Positions 1 to 7,916 of a DNA stretch of 20,619 nt are shown piece after piece. Under the pieces are notes generated by a model. That model ran no database searches. It was not told the DNA's origin and was given only the letters and a program-made list of their open reading frames with translations. Source of the DNA: CBDUMN01 sp965368335. Lineage in GTDB: Bacteria; Pseudomonadota; Alphaproteobacteria; Rhodospirillales; JAPHRK01. The first letter of the stretch is position 1. Each line of letters opens with the position of its first letter. The position numbers and the translations under genes are program-made. The stretch spans positions 1 through 20,619 of the forward strand of contig CBDUMN010000059.1 of NCBI GenBank assembly GCA_965368335.1, read 5' to 3'.

Positions 1-2
1 CC

Positions 3-3000
3 TCGACGGCGACGGTCGACCTGACGGTTGATCCTGCGAACGACGATCCTGTTGCGCTGGTCGATAATTTCGACGGTGTTGAAGATACGCCCTTTACCTT
101 TACCGCAGAGGATCTGATTGGAAACGATACGGATGTAGATAGCGACGCTTTGAGTTTGACTCAAATTGAGGGCGTGGATATCAGCTTAATTCCGGTCGAC
201 GGCGTTGAAATCAATGGCGGTACATTAACCTTTGATAACGGTAGTGGAGAGTTCACCTTTACGCCAAGTATGCATTGGAGTGGAGATACTTCATTCAACT
301 ACACTGCTTCCGACGGTCAGGCAACTGTGACCGGTACTGCCGATGTACATGTCGAAGCTGTTGCCGATCAGCCGCCATTGACCATTTCACTTGGTAATAG
401 TTCGCATAATGAAGTTACGCCGAGTGTAACGATTCAGAATGTTGGTAATATTTCGGCCAGCTATGAGAATAGCTACGGTTACTATACGATGGATGCCGAC
501 GGCAATCCGGTTGCCGGTCAAGTGATCTGGGCTGACGTAAAGGAAACCATTGGTGAAACCGAGACCATAGAAGGATATGAAGAAGGTGAAATCGGCTTCT
601 TCATTATTCCAGATGGCGGTACGCAAAACACGGGCCTCACGGACCATGCCAATGTTACCTTCCAGCAAGACAACAATGGCAATTGGCAGGTTTTAAATGC
701 CGACGGTGATGTGCTGGTTGGCACTGGTGGCAATGTTTACTTTAGTGATCCGAGCCTAAATCATGACAACTACGATCATGAAAGCGATTCGGGTACTGTA
801 GGCAATCAGAATTGGGAAGATCTCCCTGGCGGTGGAGATGAAGATGCTAATGACGCCAATTTCCAAGTTGAGTGGTCAAGTGCGGACGGCGGATCGACTA
901 CTTACGACTTTAACATTGAGACAAATCTGGTAGATGAGGATACGTCTGAAGCACTATCCATTACGGTTTCCAACCTACCGAATGGTGCGACCCTTTCCGC
1001 GGGGACCCAGAATCTTGATGGAACATGGACTTTAACCAGCGCAGATCTGAATGGACTTCAACTCACGGTACCTGATGGGACGGCGGACTTCGATGTCACT
1101 GTGACCTCGACGGCTACCGAAGAGATGAATAATGATCAGGCGTCATCGCAAGAAACCCTGACGGTGACGCATAATTTTGATCCTGTGGCCTTGGCCGAGG
1201 AAGTCTCGGCGGTTGAAGATACGCCGTTTAGCGACACCTTGACGGCCACGGATATCGATAGCGATAGCCTGACCTTCTCAATGGTCGATGGGCCCGATCA
1301 CGGTCAGCTACAGCTCAATTCGGACGGCAGCTATACCTATACGCCTGACCTGCATTACAGCGGTCCCGATTCCTTCACCTATCAGGTGAATGATGGCGAG
1401 GGCGGAACGGATATGGCGACGATTACCTTCGATGTCGATCCTGTGGCGGACGCTCCGGTTATTGTGACCAGCGACGTGACTATGGACCGGGCGGTCGAGG
1501 ATCAGCCGGTGACCGGTACTGATGGCGATGATACGCTTGTCGGCACCTCCGATGATGACATTCTTGGCGGTGGCGCAGGTGATGATGTCTTAACTGTTGA
1601 TGAGGATGGCGGTAGCGAAAGCGCCGACCTGTTCCCGTCCTACGACCACGATCTGTCGAACATTGTCCTTTATCTGGACGACGGTAGCGGCAACATCACC
1701 AAGGTTCGGGTCGAAGGTTTTGATTCTGCCGATAGCAGCTACAGCGATCCCGACGATCTGCCGCTGGAAAACTTCATCAATCAGAACTATCCGGGTCAGG
1801 AGATGGTTGCGGCTACGATTAAGGCCGGGAATAACTTCTCCGGCATGGGGCCGGGTGAGGGTGAATTGGTTATTCTGGACGACTCCTACACGCGGGATGA
1901 TCTGCCAACCACTAATGTTGCGGGCTCAAACACCTACAGCTTCAATGATGCCTTCGATGGGCTGTGGGGAAGCGACAGCAGCGACACAGGTGGCAACGAC
2001 TCCTTCACGGTTTCGGCCGTTAGCAGCAATGCCGGGTACCATAACTCTTATGGCTACTACGTCATGGATGGTGACGGCAATCCGGTAAGTGGTGAAATTA
2101 TCTGGGCCGATGTCCATGATAATATCGGCGATACGGCGACCATTACCGGTGTCGACCAGGCGTCTATCGGGTTCTTCATTCTTCCTGATGGCGACAACCA
2201 AAATAGCGGCCTTACCGATGGTCAGGACGTGACTTTCCAACAGGATGGAAACGGAAATTGGCAGGTCTATGTCGAGGGTGTCCAGTTGGACGCTGCGGCG
2301 GGTCATCCTTACTTCAGTAACGAATCTCTGAATGCGGACGGCACGGATCACGAGCAGGATACAGCGACTGCTGGCGATCAGAACTGGGAAGACTTGGCTC
2401 CGAGCAGTTCCGATTACGACTTCGACGACTTCAACGCCAATGTGACTTGGACGATGGGCCAAGATAACGGCGACGATAGCGCTGGCGGCGATGGAGACGA
2501 TACCGTTTACGGTGGTACGGGTAACGATACCCTTGATGGCGGTGCGGGCGACGATACGTTGATCGGTGACACAGAAGTTGCCGATACAGTGGTGCCGCTC
2601 AATATTTCAGTCGGCCTGCAGGATCAGGACGGCTCGGAAACCCTGTCTTCGACGGTTCAGATTTCAGGCGTTCCTTCTGGTGCGACACTGTCGGCCGGAA
2701 CGGAAAGTAACGGCGTTTGGACGGTTTCGGTCAATGACCTCCAGGGACTGACAATGACCGTCCCCGCCGGTTCGGCCAATAGCTTCGACCTGACGGTGAC
2801 GGCTCAATCAAACGAATGGCAGGATGCCGGTTCCGCATCGTCCAGCAGCACCTTCACGGTGATGCTGAATGATCCTTCCGGTATTGCGGGTGACGATACG
2901 CTTTCCGGAGGCGCCGGCAACGACACCTTGGACGGAGGCGCCGGTGACGATGTGTTGGATGGCGGCGTAGGGGTAGATTTCGTTTCCGGCGGCGCCGGCG

Positions 3001-5324
3001 ACGATACGCTCAACTATTCCGACGATGGAGACTGGGACAGCGGCTGGCGCGCTCATAACGTGGGCGATCCGGATACCAGCGGTTCCGATGAATACATTGA
3101 CATCGAAGGGAAGAATATCAGCGAAGACGTATTCGTCGGCGGTGATGGTCAGGACACCCTCCAGATGACCGATGGCGACGATGCGTTGTTCCTCGATGAC
3201 GGCTATTCCGACGCACCTCAGAGCGGTGCGAGAATTTCCGGTATTGAGGAGATTAATGCCGGTGCAGGCGACGATGTTGTAGACCTGACCTCCAATAACC
3301 ACGCCTATGGTGACGTGACGGTTGATGGAGGAACCGGGGATGACGTGCTCTGGACCAGCAGCGGAGATGATACCCTCGTCGGCGGTGCTGGCGATGACCT
3401 GCTCCACGGCGGGGCGGGCGACGATACGGCCGTTTTCTCTGGGCCACGCGAAAACTACATGATCACCGAAGATAACGGGGTCTATACGGTTGAAGATCTG
3501 ACCGGCGTGGACGGCACGGATACCGTGACCGATATCGAAGCGTTTGTTTTTGAGGACGGCGCCGTTGCCGTGGACGCCATTCTGGATGGTAATCCAGATG
3601 CGTCACCGGGAGGCGACGACAATAGCGATGATTCCAGCGGTGCTGGAACTCAGCTTGTCTCTGAAGATTTCGCCGGTGGTGGTGAAGGCTGGGGCGACGA
3701 AGTCTCCTATGATTGCGGTAAGATGGTCATTGGCCACGATGAAACCGCATCCAAGACCTTCGATTTCGGCTCCGATCACGCCAACCAGACGGTCGTAATC
3801 GAATTCGATATGACGGCGACGGGTGATTGGGAGGATTCCGGTCAGCATCGGGACTACTTCAAGGTCGATGTGAATAGCGAGCGGGTCCGGACCGATAGTC
3901 AGGAAGACGGCACGACCCATTACCGGATCGAAGTCCAGACCGATGAGAATGGCCGGGTCGAACTTGATCTTGAAGTCGACACGACCGGTAGCGGTGAGAA
4001 AGCTCAAATCGACAACTTCACTATTGTCGGCGGCGATGACTGGAGCGGCGACTCGTCTGGTAACGATAGCGGTCAATCGGTTGCGCCGGGCACGGAGCTT
4101 GTCTCTGAAGGCTTCTCCGATGGCGGTGAAGGCTGGAGTGACAATGTCTCCTTCAGCAATGGCCAGATGCAAATCGGTCATGATGAAACCGCGGCCAAGA
4201 CCTTCGACTTCGGCGAGGAGCATGCCAATCAGACGGTCGTAATTGAGTTCGATATGACGGCTCAAGGCGATTGGGAAGATTCTGGCAGCCACAAGGATTA
4301 CTTCAAGGTCGATGTGAATGGCGAGCGGGTCCAGACCGATAGCCAGGAAGACGGTACGACCCATTACCGGATTGAAGTTCAGACCGATGAAAACGGTCAG
4401 GTAGTGCTCGAGTTGAGAGCCGACACCTCTTGGGACGGAGAAACGGCGGCTATCGATAACCTCACCATTGTTGCAGGCGATGACTGGAGTGACGGTTCGT
4501 CCGATAGCAGTGGTGACGACAGTGGCGATAGCGGTTCCTATGTGCCGGACTATAGCGACCATATCGGCGACGATCTCGATTGGGTCTATGACGCCAATCC
4601 ACAGCCCGATGGGGATGTCGATCAGATCGGCAATGGTGGTGACAATAAGCTTGAAGGCGGTCATGGCGACGATGTTCTGGTCGGCATGGGTGGCGATGAT
4701 GAGCTTAAGGGCGGCAATGCCGACGACACCCTATTCGGCGGTGACGGCGACGATGAGCTCAAGGGCGGTCATGACGACGACACTCTGTTCGGCGGTGCTG
4801 GCGACGACGAACTCAAAGGCGAGAACGGCGACGATACCCTGCATGGCGGCGCTGGCGACGACGAACTGAGAGGGGGTCATGATAACGACTTCCTGTTCGG
4901 CGGCGACGGTGACGACCTGCTCAAAGGCGACAATGGTCAAGATATCTTGCTTGGCGGTGCTGGCGATGATGAACTCAAGGGCGGATACGACAATGATATC
5001 CTGGTTGGCGGTAGCGGAGATGACGATCTCTTTGGCCAGCAGGGTGATGATCTCTTCGTCTGGGGTTCCGGCGACGGCAACGACGTGATCTCCGGTGGCG
5101 ATGGCTGGGCCGATACGATCCATCTCGACCAACAGGGAGGCGATGGTAGTGAAGACAATGCTGGCGCCGGTTGGACCCTGAAGATCGAGGGCGAAGAAGA
5201 CGTGGTCATTGGTACGACCGACAGCGGCGCTTACGACGATATTGTCGATGGCGAAGGTACGCTGACCGATAACGAAACCGGCGAAGTGATCACCTTCGAA
5301 GGGATCGAAAAGATCGAGTGGTAA
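3..5324 (+). CDS. Giant RTX/VCBS-type secreted protein, 5'-truncated by the window edge
   Basis: The frame is open from the first bases and reads coherent cadherin-like sequence before any start codon, so the gene begins upstream; the TTG at 150 is not a real start. The 1773 visible residues hold, in order: a cadherin/VCBS-like repeat with the EDTPF motif (about 57-360); a DUF4114-like domain (441-876); a beta-rich domain (930-1160); a second EDTPF repeat (1173-1455); a short RTX block (1515-1600); an unrecognised domain (1617-1890); a second DUF4114-like domain (2013-2454); RTX blocks at 2485-2575, 2880-3025 and 3325-3440; two tandem 134-residue modules; a long RTX array (4620-5064); and a C-terminal region of the kind used as a type I secretion signal. 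GGxGxD nonapeptides are known to bind calcium outside the cell. The protein is very acidic and I see no cysteine-rich or catalytic motif. Adhesion or surface-layer function is inference. No secretion genes lie in the window. Confidence 0.93.
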   Translation, partial: STATVDLTVDPANDDPVALVDNFDGVEDTPFTFTAEDLIGNDTDVDSDALSLTQIEGVDISLIPVDGVEINGGTLTFDNGSGEFTFTPSMHWSGDTSFNYTASDGQATVTGTADVHVEAVADQPPLTISLGNSSHNEVTPSVTIQNVGNISASYENSYGYYTMDADGNPVAGQVIWADVKETIGETETIEGYEEGEIGFFIIPDGGTQNTGLTDHANVTFQQDNNGNWQVLNADGDVLVGTGGNVYFSDPSLNHDNYDHESDSGTVGNQNWEDLPGGGDEDANDANFQVEWSSADGGSTTYDFNIETNLVDEDTSEALSITVSNLPNGATLSAGTQNLDGTWTLTSADLNGLQLTVPDGTADFDVTVTSTATEEMNNDQASSQETLTVTHNFDPVALAEEVSAVEDTPFSDTLTATDIDSDSLTFSMVDGPDHGQLQLNSDGSYTYTPDLHYSGPDSFTYQVNDGEGGTDMATITFDVDPVADAPVIVTSDVTMDRAVEDQPVTGTDGDDTLVGTSDDDILGGGAGDDVLTVDEDGGSESADLFPSYDHDLSNIVLYLDDGSGNITKVRVEGFDSADSSYSDPDDLPLENFINQNYPGQEMVAATIKAGNNFSGMGPGEGELVILDDSYTRDDLPTTNVAGSNTYSFNDAFDGLWGSDSSDTGGNDSFTVSAVSSNAGYHNSYGYYVMDGDGNPVSGEIIWADVHDNIGDTATITGVDQASIGFFILPDGDNQNSGLTDGQDVTFQQDGNGNWQVYVEGVQLDAAAGHPYFSNESLNADGTDHEQDTATAGDQNWEDLAPSSSDYDFDDFNANVTWTMGQDNGDDSAGGDGDDTVYGGTGNDTLDGGAGDDTLIGDTEVADTVVPLNISVGLQDQDGSETLSSTVQISGVPSGATLSAGTESNGVWTVSVNDLQGLTMTVPAGSANSFDLTVTAQSNEWQDAGSASSSSTFTVMLNDPSGIAGDDTLSGGAGNDTLDGGAGDDVLDGGVGVDFVSGGAGDDTLNYSDDGDWDSGWRAHNVGDPDTSGSDEYIDIEGKNISEDVFVGGDGQDTLQMTDGDDALFLDDGYSDAPQSGARISGIEEINAGAGDDVVDLTSNNHAYGDVTVDGGTGDDVLWTSSGDDTLVGGAGDDLLHGGAGDDTAVFSGPRENYMITEDNGVYTVEDLTGVDGTDTVTDIEAFVFEDGAVAVDAILDGNPDASPGGDDNSDDSSGAGTQLVSEDFAGGGEGWGDEVSYDCGKMVIGHDETASKTFDFGSDHANQTVVIEFDMTATGDWEDSGQHRDYFKVDVNSERVRTDSQEDGTTHYRIEVQTDENGRVELDLEVDTTGSGEKAQIDNFTIVGGDDWSGDSSGNDSGQSVAPGTELVSEGFSDGGEGWSDNVSFSNGQMQIGHDETAAKTFDFGEEHANQTVVIEFDMTAQGDWEDSGSHKDYFKVDVNGERVQTDSQEDGTTHYRIEVQTDENGQVVLELRADTSWDGETAAIDNLTIVAGDDWSDGSSDSSGDDSGDSGSYVPDYSDHIGDDLDWVYDANPQPDGDVDQIGNGGDNKLEGGHGDDVLVGMGGDDELKGGNADDTLFGGDGDDELKGGHDDDTLFGGAGDDELKGENGDDTLHGGAGDDELRGGHDNDFLFGGDGDDLLKGDNGQDILLGGAGDDELKGGYDNDILVGGSGDDDLFGQQGDDLFVWGSGDGNDVISGGDGWADTIHLDQQGGDGSEDNAGAGWTLKIEGEEDVVIGTTDSGAYDDIVDGEGTLTDNETGEVITFEGIEKIEW
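441..876 (+). other. DUF4114-like domain, copy 1 (within the RTX protein)
   Basis: The translated segment starts near ENSYGYYTMD, contains IGFFIIPDGG and VYFSDPSLN, and ends with NWEDLPGGGDEDANDANF. This is the pattern of DUF4114 domains, which end in an EDLxxGGDxDxND motif and occur in secreted calcium-binding proteins. The family assignment is from memory of the motif, without a profile search. The DNA here is visibly richer in A and T than in copy 2. Confidence 0.65.
2013..2454 (+). other. DUF4114-like domain, copy 2 (within the RTX protein)
   Basis: This is a second, diverged copy of the domain at 441-876. It keeps the landmarks NSYGYYVMDGDGNPV, IGFFILPDG, VTFQQDGNGNWQV, PYFSNESLN and NWEDL, in the same order and at nearly the same spacing. 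The acidic DxND-like end is present as DFDDFNANVTW. About 1.57 kb separates equivalent points of the two copies, and the intervening sequence is unrelated to either. Confidence 0.65.
3648..4091 (+). repeat. 148-residue tandem module, copy 1 (within the RTX protein)
   Basis: This in-frame unit has a 134-residue core (3648-4049, from TQLVSEDF to GGDDWSG) followed by a Ser/Gly/Asp linker. It is repeated directly at 4092. The two cores align without gaps, with 102 of 134 residues identical by hand count, and long stretches of DNA are nearly identical, for instance around the TVVIEFDMTA and HYRIEVQTDENG segments. The alternating hydrophobic pattern and the closing IDNFTIV suggest a beta-sandwich, perhaps of carbohydrate-binding type. 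That fold is inference. Confidence 0.9.
4092..4535 (+). repeat. 148-residue tandem module, copy 2 (within the RTX protein)
   Basis: This is the direct repeat of the unit at 3648, offset by exactly 444 bases and in the same frame. Its core runs from TELVSEGF to AGDDWSD (4092-4493) and leads through a Ser/Asp-rich linker into the final RTX array. Synonymous and conservative changes dominate the differences, which fits a fairly recent in-frame duplication held under selection. Confidence 0.9.
4620..5064 (+). repeat. RTX nonapeptide array with exact 54-base period
   Basis: Paired nonapeptides of the form GGxGDDELKGGxxxDTLF repeat without slippage. The equivalent codon of the ELKGG motif falls at 4647, 4701, 4755, 4809, 4863, 4917, 4971 and 5025, which is always 54 bases (18 residues) apart. 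Such arrays fold into a calcium-loaded parallel beta-roll outside the cell. The regular Lys in ELKGG is a distinctive variant of the usual hydrophobic-rich nonapeptide and appears only in this last array, not in the earlier RTX blocks of the protein. Confidence 0.92.
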
Positions 5325-5351
5325 GCCGCTTCTTATAGAAAAGTCGTTAAG

Positions 5352-5386
5352 AGGGCGCTCTTCCGATAAGAGCGCCCTTTCTCTTT
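5352..5386 (+). terminator. Rho-independent terminator after the RTX gene
   Basis: A perfect 11-bp inverted repeat, AGGGCGCTCTT (5352-5362) and AAGAGCGCCCT (5368-5378), has a 5-base loop and runs into TTCTCTTT. It lies 27 bases after the stop codon at 5322-5324. Confidence 0.93.
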
Positions 5387-5387
5387 G

Positions 5388-5483
5388 CCACCCGATTGGG
5401 TGGGGACGGCCACTCTATGGGGGCTTGCCTTTGCAGGCTCCCTTGACCATAAACAGGAGAAGGTTCCGGCTTTTGAGAGCCGG
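5388..5483 (+). other. Three successive stem-loops in the region ahead of pgk
   Basis: Three hairpins fit between the upstream terminator and the pgk ribosome binding site. The first is CCACCC/GGGTGG at 5388-5403 with a GATT loop. The second, at 5419-5442, has a 10-bp stem including two G-U pairs and a CTTT loop. The third is CCGGCT/AGCCGG at 5466-5483 with a 6-base loop. None has a T-run after it, so they are not terminators for plus-strand transcripts. No clear promoter was found between them. They may belong to a structured pgk leader, which is inference. Confidence 0.45.
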
Positions 5484-5523
5484 GTGGGAAACGATACTGA
5501 CTGGGAACAAGGAATAGCGGCCG

Positions 5524-6717
5524 ATGAGCACCTTTAAGACACTCGATAATCTGGACGTAGCGGGAAAACGGATTTTGATTCGGGTGGATCTCAACGTGCC
5601 CATGAAAGACGGTAAGGTGACGGACAGCACCCGCATCGACCGAACGGTTCCAACCTTAAAAGAGCTTTCCGAAAAAGGCGCGAAAGTGATTGTTATGTGT
5701 CATTTCGGCCGACCCAAGGGGCAGATGGTGCCGGAGATGTCGGTGGCTGCCGTAGCGGGGCCCCTGGGCGATGCGCTGGGCAAACCGGTGGCTTTCGCAG
5801 CCGACTGTGTGGGCGAGGCGGCTCAGAGCGTGGTCGATGGGTTGAGAGACGGCGATATCGCCCTGCTTGAGAACCTACGCTTTCATCCGGAAGAAGAAAA
5901 AAACGATGCTGGTTTTGCTGCGCAGTTGGCGGCGCTTGGCGATATCTATGTTTCCGAAGCCTTTTCCTGCTCACACCGGGCCCACGCCTCCACTGAAGCG
6001 ATCGCAAAAATCCTTCCCGCTTATGCCGGTCGGTTGATGCAGGCTGAATTGGAAGCTTTGAGCGGCGCTTTGGAAAACCCCGCGCGGCCCGTTGCCGCTC
6101 TGGTTGGCGGGGCGAAGGTTTCCACCAAGCTCGACGTGCTGACCAATCTGGTCGCCAAGGTCGATAAGCTGATTATCGGCGGTGGCATGGCCAATACCTT
6201 CCTCAACGCGAAGGGGGTTGATATCGGCAACTCGCTTTGTGAGCATGACCTGGCCGACACCGCCCGGGATATCCTGGAACGTGCTGAAAAGGCCGGTTGT
6301 GAAATTCTTCTGCCGAAGGATGCCGTGGTCGCCAAAGAATTTAAAGAAGGGGCTGATAGTCAGGTTATGGCGCTTGACGCCGTGCCGTCCGATGGGATGA
6401 TCCTCGATATTGGTCCGGCCTCTATCGATTTTCTGGTTGGCAAGCTGGAAGAGTGCAAAACCATCGTTTGGAACGGCCCCATGGGCGCTTTTGAGATTGC
6501 GCCGTTCGATAAAGGAACGAACGCTCTGGCCCAGGCGGCGGCCCGGCTGACGAAAGAGGGTAAGCTGGTTTCCGTTGCCGGTGGCGGGGATACGGTGGCG
6601 GCCCTGGCCCATGCGGGAGCCGAGGCCGACGTTTCCTATATTTCAACGGCTGGCGGCGCGTTTCTCGAGTGGCTGGAAGGCAAGGAATTGCCGGGCGTGG
6701 CCGTGCTAAAGGCATAG
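5524..6717 (+). CDS. pgk: Phosphoglycerate kinase
   Basis: The cytoplasmic glycolytic enzyme interconverts 1,3-bisphosphoglycerate plus ADP with 3-phosphoglycerate plus ATP. The 397-residue product has the normal family length and motifs in order: RVDLNVP at 20-26 and CHFGRPKG at 59-66 (substrate side; most homologues have SHLGRPKG), LLENLRFHPEEE, VGGAKVSTKLDVL, IIGGGMANTF, WNGPMGAFE, and the nucleotide-binding GGGDT loop near the end. The ATG at 5524 has AAGGA ten bases upstream. It is preceded by a terminator and a hairpin-rich gap, so it probably has its own promoter. In many relatives gap or fba is adjacent; here neither is, at least on the visible side. Confidence 0.98.
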   Translation: MSTFKTLDNLDVAGKRILIRVDLNVPMKDGKVTDSTRIDRTVPTLKELSEKGAKVIVMCHFGRPKGQMVPEMSVAAVAGPLGDALGKPVAFAADCVGEAAQSVVDGLRDGDIALLENLRFHPEEEKNDAGFAAQLAALGDIYVSEAFSCSHRAHASTEAIAKILPAYAGRLMQAELEALSGALENPARPVAALVGGAKVSTKLDVLTNLVAKVDKLIIGGGMANTFLNAKGVDIGNSLCEHDLADTARDILERAEKAGCEILLPKDAVVAKEFKEGADSQVMALDAVPSDGMILDIGPASIDFLVGKLEECKTIVWNGPMGAFEIAPFDKGTNALAQAAARLTKEGKLVSVAGGGDTVAALAHAGAEADVSYISTAGGAFLEWLEGKELPGVAVLKA

Positions 6718-6752
6718 AATCGATTGATTTTAAAGCGTAAGGGTGGGTTTTC

Positions 6753-6781
6753 TTTACAAATTCTTAGCATTGTGCAATAAT
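6753..6781 (+). promoter_or_regulatory. Sigma70-type promoter ahead of the small gene at 6832
   Basis: TTTACA (6753-6758) and AATAAT (6776-6781) are separated by 17 bases, and each matches the consensus in five of six positions. The predicted start near 6788 leaves a leader of about 45 bases ending in a strong Shine-Dalgarno, so the small gene need not depend on pgk transcription. Confidence 0.55.
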
Positions 6782-6831
6782 CAGTCGTCTTATTTAGGAA
6801 CAACCCTTGAGGTCCTTAGAAGGAGGATCAA

Positions 6832-7104
6832 ATGGCACTTACACCGGTAGGAAATGCACCGGCGGTCTTACAGCAAGTGAACCAAGCGGCTCAGTTGCAG
6901 GAGGCGCCTGTTTCCGCGGCCGTTTCGCAAACGGCGCAACAAGCGGACCAGCAGGCCGAGCGGGCTCTTGAAGCTCAGGACAATCGCCAGGAAGTGCAAA
7001 GAGAAGTGACTCAGGACGTTCTTCAGGCCATTGATGAAGCCGAAGAAGCGGGAGCCAACGGCGCTGACGAAGAGCGTGGTTCCTTCGTCGACATCTCCGC
7101 TTAA
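6832..7104 (+). CDS. Small Gln/Ala-rich protein with C-terminal RGSFVDI motif, function unknown
   Basis: I do not recognise this 90-residue product. It has no signal peptide or membrane segment. Residues 12-65 are rich in Gln, Ala and Glu and could be helical or disordered. The tail is acidic and ends in ERGSFVDISA, with R82, G83, D87 and I88. The same tail pattern closes the small protein at 7917-8141, so the two are probably one family. A strong Shine-Dalgarno (AAGGAGG at 6820-6826) lies 5 bases before the ATG, and a good promoter precedes it, which supports a real, well-expressed gene. A scaffold, adaptor or motility-associated role would be a guess. Confidence 0.85.
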   Translation: MALTPVGNAPAVLQQVNQAAQLQEAPVSAAVSQTAQQADQQAERALEAQDNRQEVQREVTQDVLQAIDEAEEAGANGADEERGSFVDISA

Positions 7105-7136
7105 GTCCGGGCGCGAATTTCCGATAAAGCGTTAGT

Positions 7137-7154
7137 GCGGCAGTTTTCTGCCGC
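7137..7154 (+). terminator. Possible weak terminator hairpin after the small gene
   Basis: GCGGCAG (7137-7143) and CTGCCGC (7148-7154) form a perfect 7-bp stem with a TTTT loop, 32 bases after the stop codon. The following bases (CTATTCG) are not a T-run, so termination efficiency is doubtful. Confidence 0.3.
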
Positions 7155-7239
7155 CTATTCGCTTGTCTGCATCCGATCCACCGCTCTAGCGGCGTAAAAG
7201 CGCTTGCCCCGATCCCATCATCGCGCCACACTCCTTGCC

Positions 7240-7794
7240 ATGACCAAAGAGATCTCGATTAGCAAGCAGGACTTATCCGGTCCATCCGTTCGGCAAATTC
7301 CCGAAGGAGACGACCGGGAAAGGCTGGTTTGCCCCGATTGCGGTTATATTCAATACGACAATCCGCGGATTATCGTCGGTGCGGTTTTTGAGTGGGAGAA
7401 TAAGGTCCTGCTTTGCAAGCGCGCCATTGCCCCGCGTGAGGGCTATTGGACTTTTCCGGCCGGATTTATGGAGCTCAACGAAACGGTGGCTGAAGGGGCT
7501 GAGCGCGAGGTCTGGGAAGAGGCCCGCGCCAAGGTCGAGGTCAGAGACCTTTTCGGTATCTACAATATTCCCCATATCGGCCAGGTCTATATGCTCTACA
7601 GGGCCGACATGCTTTCGCCCGAGTTCGCCGCCGGGCCGGAGAGCAGCGATGTCCAACTGTTCGATTGGGATGATGTGCCTTGGAAGGAATTGGCCTTTCC
7701 CTCGATCAAATGGGCGCTTGAAGAATACCGGGAGCTGCGCGGCGAGTCCGTTGTTTCCGTGCGGACCAATTCTTATGCGCCCCGGATGGACTGA
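7240..7794 (+). CDS. NUDIX hydrolase with incomplete NudC-like zinc ribbon
   Basis: The 184-residue product is a NUDIX pyrophosphohydrolase of the ADP-ribose/NADH-pyrophosphatase-like group; its exact substrate is not readable. The Nudix box spans G75-A97: G75, E81, R89-E90 and E93-E94 are in place, while the usual Gly near the end is R96, a variant I have seen in this subgroup. IPEGDDRERLVCPDCG at 20-35 matches the second half of the zinc ribbon of this family, with C31 and C34. The first CxxC pair, which should lie about 10-15 residues before IPEGD, is absent. I chose the ATG at 7240; an in-frame TTG at 7204 would add 12 residues with no cysteine. No clear Shine-Dalgarno precedes either. 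It sits between the two small RG-x-[FY]-[VI]-DI genes. Confidence 0.9.
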   Translation: MTKEISISKQDLSGPSVRQIPEGDDRERLVCPDCGYIQYDNPRIIVGAVFEWENKVLLCKRAIAPREGYWTFPAGFMELNETVAEGAEREVWEEARAKVEVRDLFGIYNIPHIGQVYMLYRADMLSPEFAAGPESSDVQLFDWDDVPWKELAFPSIKWALEEYRELRGESVVSVRTNSYAPRMD

Positions 7795-7916
7795 TCCTAA
7801 AAAGCGTTGATTTTATCTTTGTGTTTCGCCGGGAAATGCTTAAAGCGTAAACCACCTATTAACGACTCGGATTCTAAATTCAGAGGTCGATAATTTTTTC
7901 AATGACCCGGTAACTC

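Noticed and set aside
150..152. TTG as the start codon of the RTX gene
   Set aside because: The same frame is open upstream to the window edge and encodes typical cadherin-like sequence, so the true start is outside.
3603..4664. A 353-codon open frame on the minus strand inside the RTX gene
   Set aside because: It mirrors the tandem duplication of the plus-strand gene, so its internal repeat is a by-product. There is no separate ribosome site or motif.
6730..6760. A flagellar sigma28 promoter starting at TAAAG
   Set aside because: The expected GCCGATAA half does not appear at the right distance here or at 7840, while a sigma70-like pair fits better at 6753-6781.
7902..7913. A three-codon open frame (ATG ACC CGG TAA) just before the small gene at 7917
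   Set aside because: It is too short to claim as a leader peptide. AGAGG at 7882-7886 gives only a loose ribosome-site match, and nothing else supports translation.
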